Shown here: piece by piece, positions 4,897 through 6,289 of the stretch
Layout: every line of letters starts with the position of its first letter
Position numbering within the stretch: position 1 is the stretch's first letter
From: Solirubrobacterales bacterium
GTDB taxonomy: Bacteria; Actinomycetota; Thermoleophilia; Solirubrobacterales; Solirubrobacteraceae
NCBI GenBank assembly: GCA_013696535.1
Contig: JACCYI010000226.1
Span: 1 to 6,289 of the forward strand
DNA: 6,289 nucleotides
Direction: 5' to 3'
Notes under the pieces: model-generated
Database searches by the model: none
What the model was told of the DNA's origin: nothing
What the model saw: only the letters and a program-made list of their open reading frames with translations
Made by a program: the position numbers and the translations under genes

Positions 4897-5526
4897 ATGG
4901 CCGAGTCCCCCGTCAGGCGAATCGCGCTCGCGGCAACGGTGGCGCTCTGCGTCGCCGTGCTGATCATCACGCTCCTCCAGGGCTTCGCTACCACCTATCC
5001 GCTGCGGTTCTTTCAAGGCGTGCTGGCGGCCGCAGGGGCGCTGAGCGCTCTGGGGATCGGCATCGCGTTGATCACCACGCGTCTCGGCAGCTACTCGGAG
5101 CCTGCCGACGAGGAGGAGTTCGAGCGCCTGGTCGTGCGCTCTGAGCGCCTGGCGCGCGAGAATCTCGCCGCCGAGCCCGACGAGCACGAGTTCGCGGCCC
5201 TCGACCCGCGCGATCCGCAGGACTTCGACGAGCTGGTCCGCGAGGCGCTCGACGATCTGCCCGACCTCTTGCGCAACGCGCTCTCGCATGTGGCGGTCGT
5301 CGTATCCGACAAGGGGCGCCGGCACGGCGCCTACGGGCTCTATCAGGGCGATGGCGTGGCCCGCGACAACTATCCCGATCGGATCATGGTCTTCCGCGAC
5401 ACGCTGGTGCGTGACTTCGGTCATGACCCCGACGAGTTGCGCGCCCAGGTCACGCGAACGGTGCGCCACGAGCTCGCGCACCACCTGGGAGCGGACGAAC
5501 TCGGCGTGCGGGAGCTGGGCTTGTGA
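4897..5526 (+). CDS. Membrane-anchored zincin-like metallopeptidase
   Basis: The 209-residue protein has two membrane helices at its N-terminus (about 8-28, [19 protein letters not shown] region, and 38-61). A charged linker (62-108) follows, then a complete small zincin domain. That domain shows the actinobacterial metallopeptidase-family pattern: [16 protein letters not shown] (110-125), VAVVVSD, GLYQGDG (147-153), [12 protein letters not shown] (159-170) and [11 protein letters not shown] (188-198). His191, Glu192 and His195 form HExxH, and Glu206 in RELGL is the probable third ligand. Relatives I know are soluble proteins of roughly 110-150 residues, so the N-terminal anchor is unusual. 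ATG 4897 is preferred over ATG 4846 because a promoter-like element lies between them and no membrane signal precedes 4897. Its TGA shares a base with the ATG of the DAHP synthase gene (TGATG), so they are co-transcribed. Substrate unknown. Confidence 0.88.
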   Translation: MAESPVRRIALAATVALCVAVLIITLLQGFATTYPLRFFQGVLAAAGALSALGIGIALITTRLGSYSEPADEEEFERLVVRSERLARENLAAEPDEHEFAALDPRDPQDFDELVREALDDLPDLLRNALSHVAVVVSDKGRRHGAYGLYQGDGVARDNYPDRIMVFRDTLVRDFGHDPDELRAQVTRTVRHELAHHLGADELGVRELGL

Positions 5527-6289
5527 TGATCGTCATGACACCGCAGGCCTCCGAGGCGCAGGTGGCTGCGGTGCGCGAGAAGCTGGCCGCGACCGGGGTC
5601 CACGTGCTCGTCATGCCGGGCGAGCTGACCACGGCGATCGGAGCGATCGGCGATCCGGAGCGGGTCGGTGAGCTGGGGCTCGAGGGCATGGCGGGCGTCG
5701 ATCGCGTCGTGCCGATCTCGCGCCCGTACAAGCTGGCTTCCTCCGAGCTCGCGCACCATGAGCCCACGCGGTTCGAGGTCGAGGGCCACGTGGTCGGTGG
5801 GAACGAGACCTTCACGCTGATCGCCGGGCCGTGCACCGTCGAGAGCTCCGAGCAGACGCTGCGGGTCGCCCGGGCGGTGCGTGACGCCGGCGCCTCCATG
5901 CTCCGCGGCGGCGCGTTCAAGCCGCGGACGTCGCCGTTCGCCTTCAAGGGTCTGGGTGTCCCCGGCCTCGAGCTCCTCGCCGAGGCCCGTGCCGAGACCG
6001 GCCTGCCCGTCGTCACGGAGTTCCTGGACACGACGCACGCCGACGCCATCGCGGAGTACGCCGACGTGATCCAGATCGGCGCGCGCAACATGCAGAACTA
6101 CGCTCTCCTCGAGGTGGCCGGCAAGCTCGGCAAGCCGGTGCTGCTCAAGCGCGGGCTCTCCTCTTCGCTCGACGAGCTGCTGCAGGCCGCCGACTACATA
6201 CTCAAGGAGGGCAACGAGCGCGTAATGCTGTGCGAGCGCGGCATCCGCACGTTCGAGACCGCGACGCGCTTCACCCTGGACCTGGGCGC
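5526..6289 (+). CDS. aroF: 3-Deoxy-7-phosphoheptulonate (DAHP) synthase, cut by window edge
   Basis: This enzyme condenses phosphoenolpyruvate with erythrose 4-phosphate, the first step of the shikimate pathway to aromatic amino acids. The 254 visible residues show the two-part form. Residues 1-66 are a small ferredoxin-like regulatory domain ([20 protein letters not shown] ... VDRVVPIS), and the TIM barrel follows from about residue 82. Family motifs are IAGPCTVES (99-107; Cys103 is the expected metal ligand), [17 protein letters not shown] (126-142), [12 protein letters not shown] (162-173), [10 protein letters not shown] (182-191), LLKRGLSSS (206-214) and CERGIRTFE (236-244). The remaining barrel strands and later metal ligands lie beyond the right edge. 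This layout matches the Thermotoga-type class I-beta enzymes, in which the N-terminal domain mediates feedback inhibition. The start ATG 5526 overlaps the metallopeptidase stop by one base, so translation is probably coupled. Confidence 0.95.
   Translation, partial: MIVMTPQASEAQVAAVREKLAATGVHVLVMPGELTTAIGAIGDPERVGELGLEGMAGVDRVVPISRPYKLASSELAHHEPTRFEVEGHVVGGNETFTLIAGPCTVESSEQTLRVARAVRDAGASMLRGGAFKPRTSPFAFKGLGVPGLELLAEARAETGLPVVTEFLDTTHADAIAEYADVIQIGARNMQNYALLEVAGKLGKPVLLKRGLSSSLDELLQAADYILKEGNERVMLCERGIRTFETATRFTLDLG

Noticed and set aside
5421..6091. Two minus-strand frames of over 200 codons opposite the DAHP synthase gene
   Set aside because: The plus strand encodes unmistakable DAHP synthase motifs throughout; the antisense frames are shadows.
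1..6289. Mobile element, CRISPR array, tRNA or rRNA
   Set aside because: Reading both strands showed no transposase or integrase motifs, no regularly spaced repeats, no terminal inverted repeats and no tRNA- or rRNA-like sequence.

Overview
The window is GC-rich (C/G-heavy third codon positions), gene-dense, and looks like chromosomal DNA of a high-GC actinobacterium. A DUF6458 protein, a c-di-AMP riboswitch driving a cell-wall hydrolase, -10 boxes placed almost directly against start codons, and GTG/TTG starts all point that way. The protein styles remind me of Thermoleophilia (Solirubrobacterales-like), but that lineage is an impression, not a demonstrated assignment.

Left arm, minus strand (about 3008 down to 1). 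A rhodanese-domain sulfurtransferase (2972-2619) is followed, with its stop codon touching the next gene, by the wreck of a secreted PQQ-dependent aldose dehydrogenase (about 2632-1587). This gene has lost an N-terminal block and is read in all three frames. After 91 bases comes a long-form, eukaryote-like myo-inositol-3-phosphate synthase (1495-272) with a strong ribosome binding site. Its stop overlaps the start (GTGA) of an unrecognised gene that runs off the left edge.

Centre, plus strand (about 3072-4608). The divergent region between the rhodanese and the next gene carries a convincing ydaO/yuaA-class cyclic-di-AMP riboswitch (about 3101-3227). It lies immediately upstream of the Shine-Dalgarno sequence of a secreted cell-wall protein with a peptidoglycan-binding domain and a Cys/His hydrolase-like domain. 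A small lipoprotein with an NTF2/SnoaL-like body follows.

Right arm. A 74-residue two-helix DUF6458 membrane protein on the minus strand meets the lipoprotein tail to tail with one base between them. Divergent from it, a membrane-anchored zincin-like metallopeptidase (4897-5526) overlaps by one base the start of a 3-deoxy-7-phosphoheptulonate synthase (shikimate pathway entry), which is cut by the right edge.

The most informative elements are the riboswitch, which also fixes the start of the gene behind it, the layered decay of the PQQ dehydrogenase, and the membrane-anchored form of the normally small zincin family. I found no transposon, CRISPR array, tRNA or rRNA, and no clear evidence of a wholly new multi-gene system. 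No stretch longer than 300 bases lacks an annotated feature; the longest span without coding sequence, 2973-3247, holds the divergent promoters and the riboswitch.
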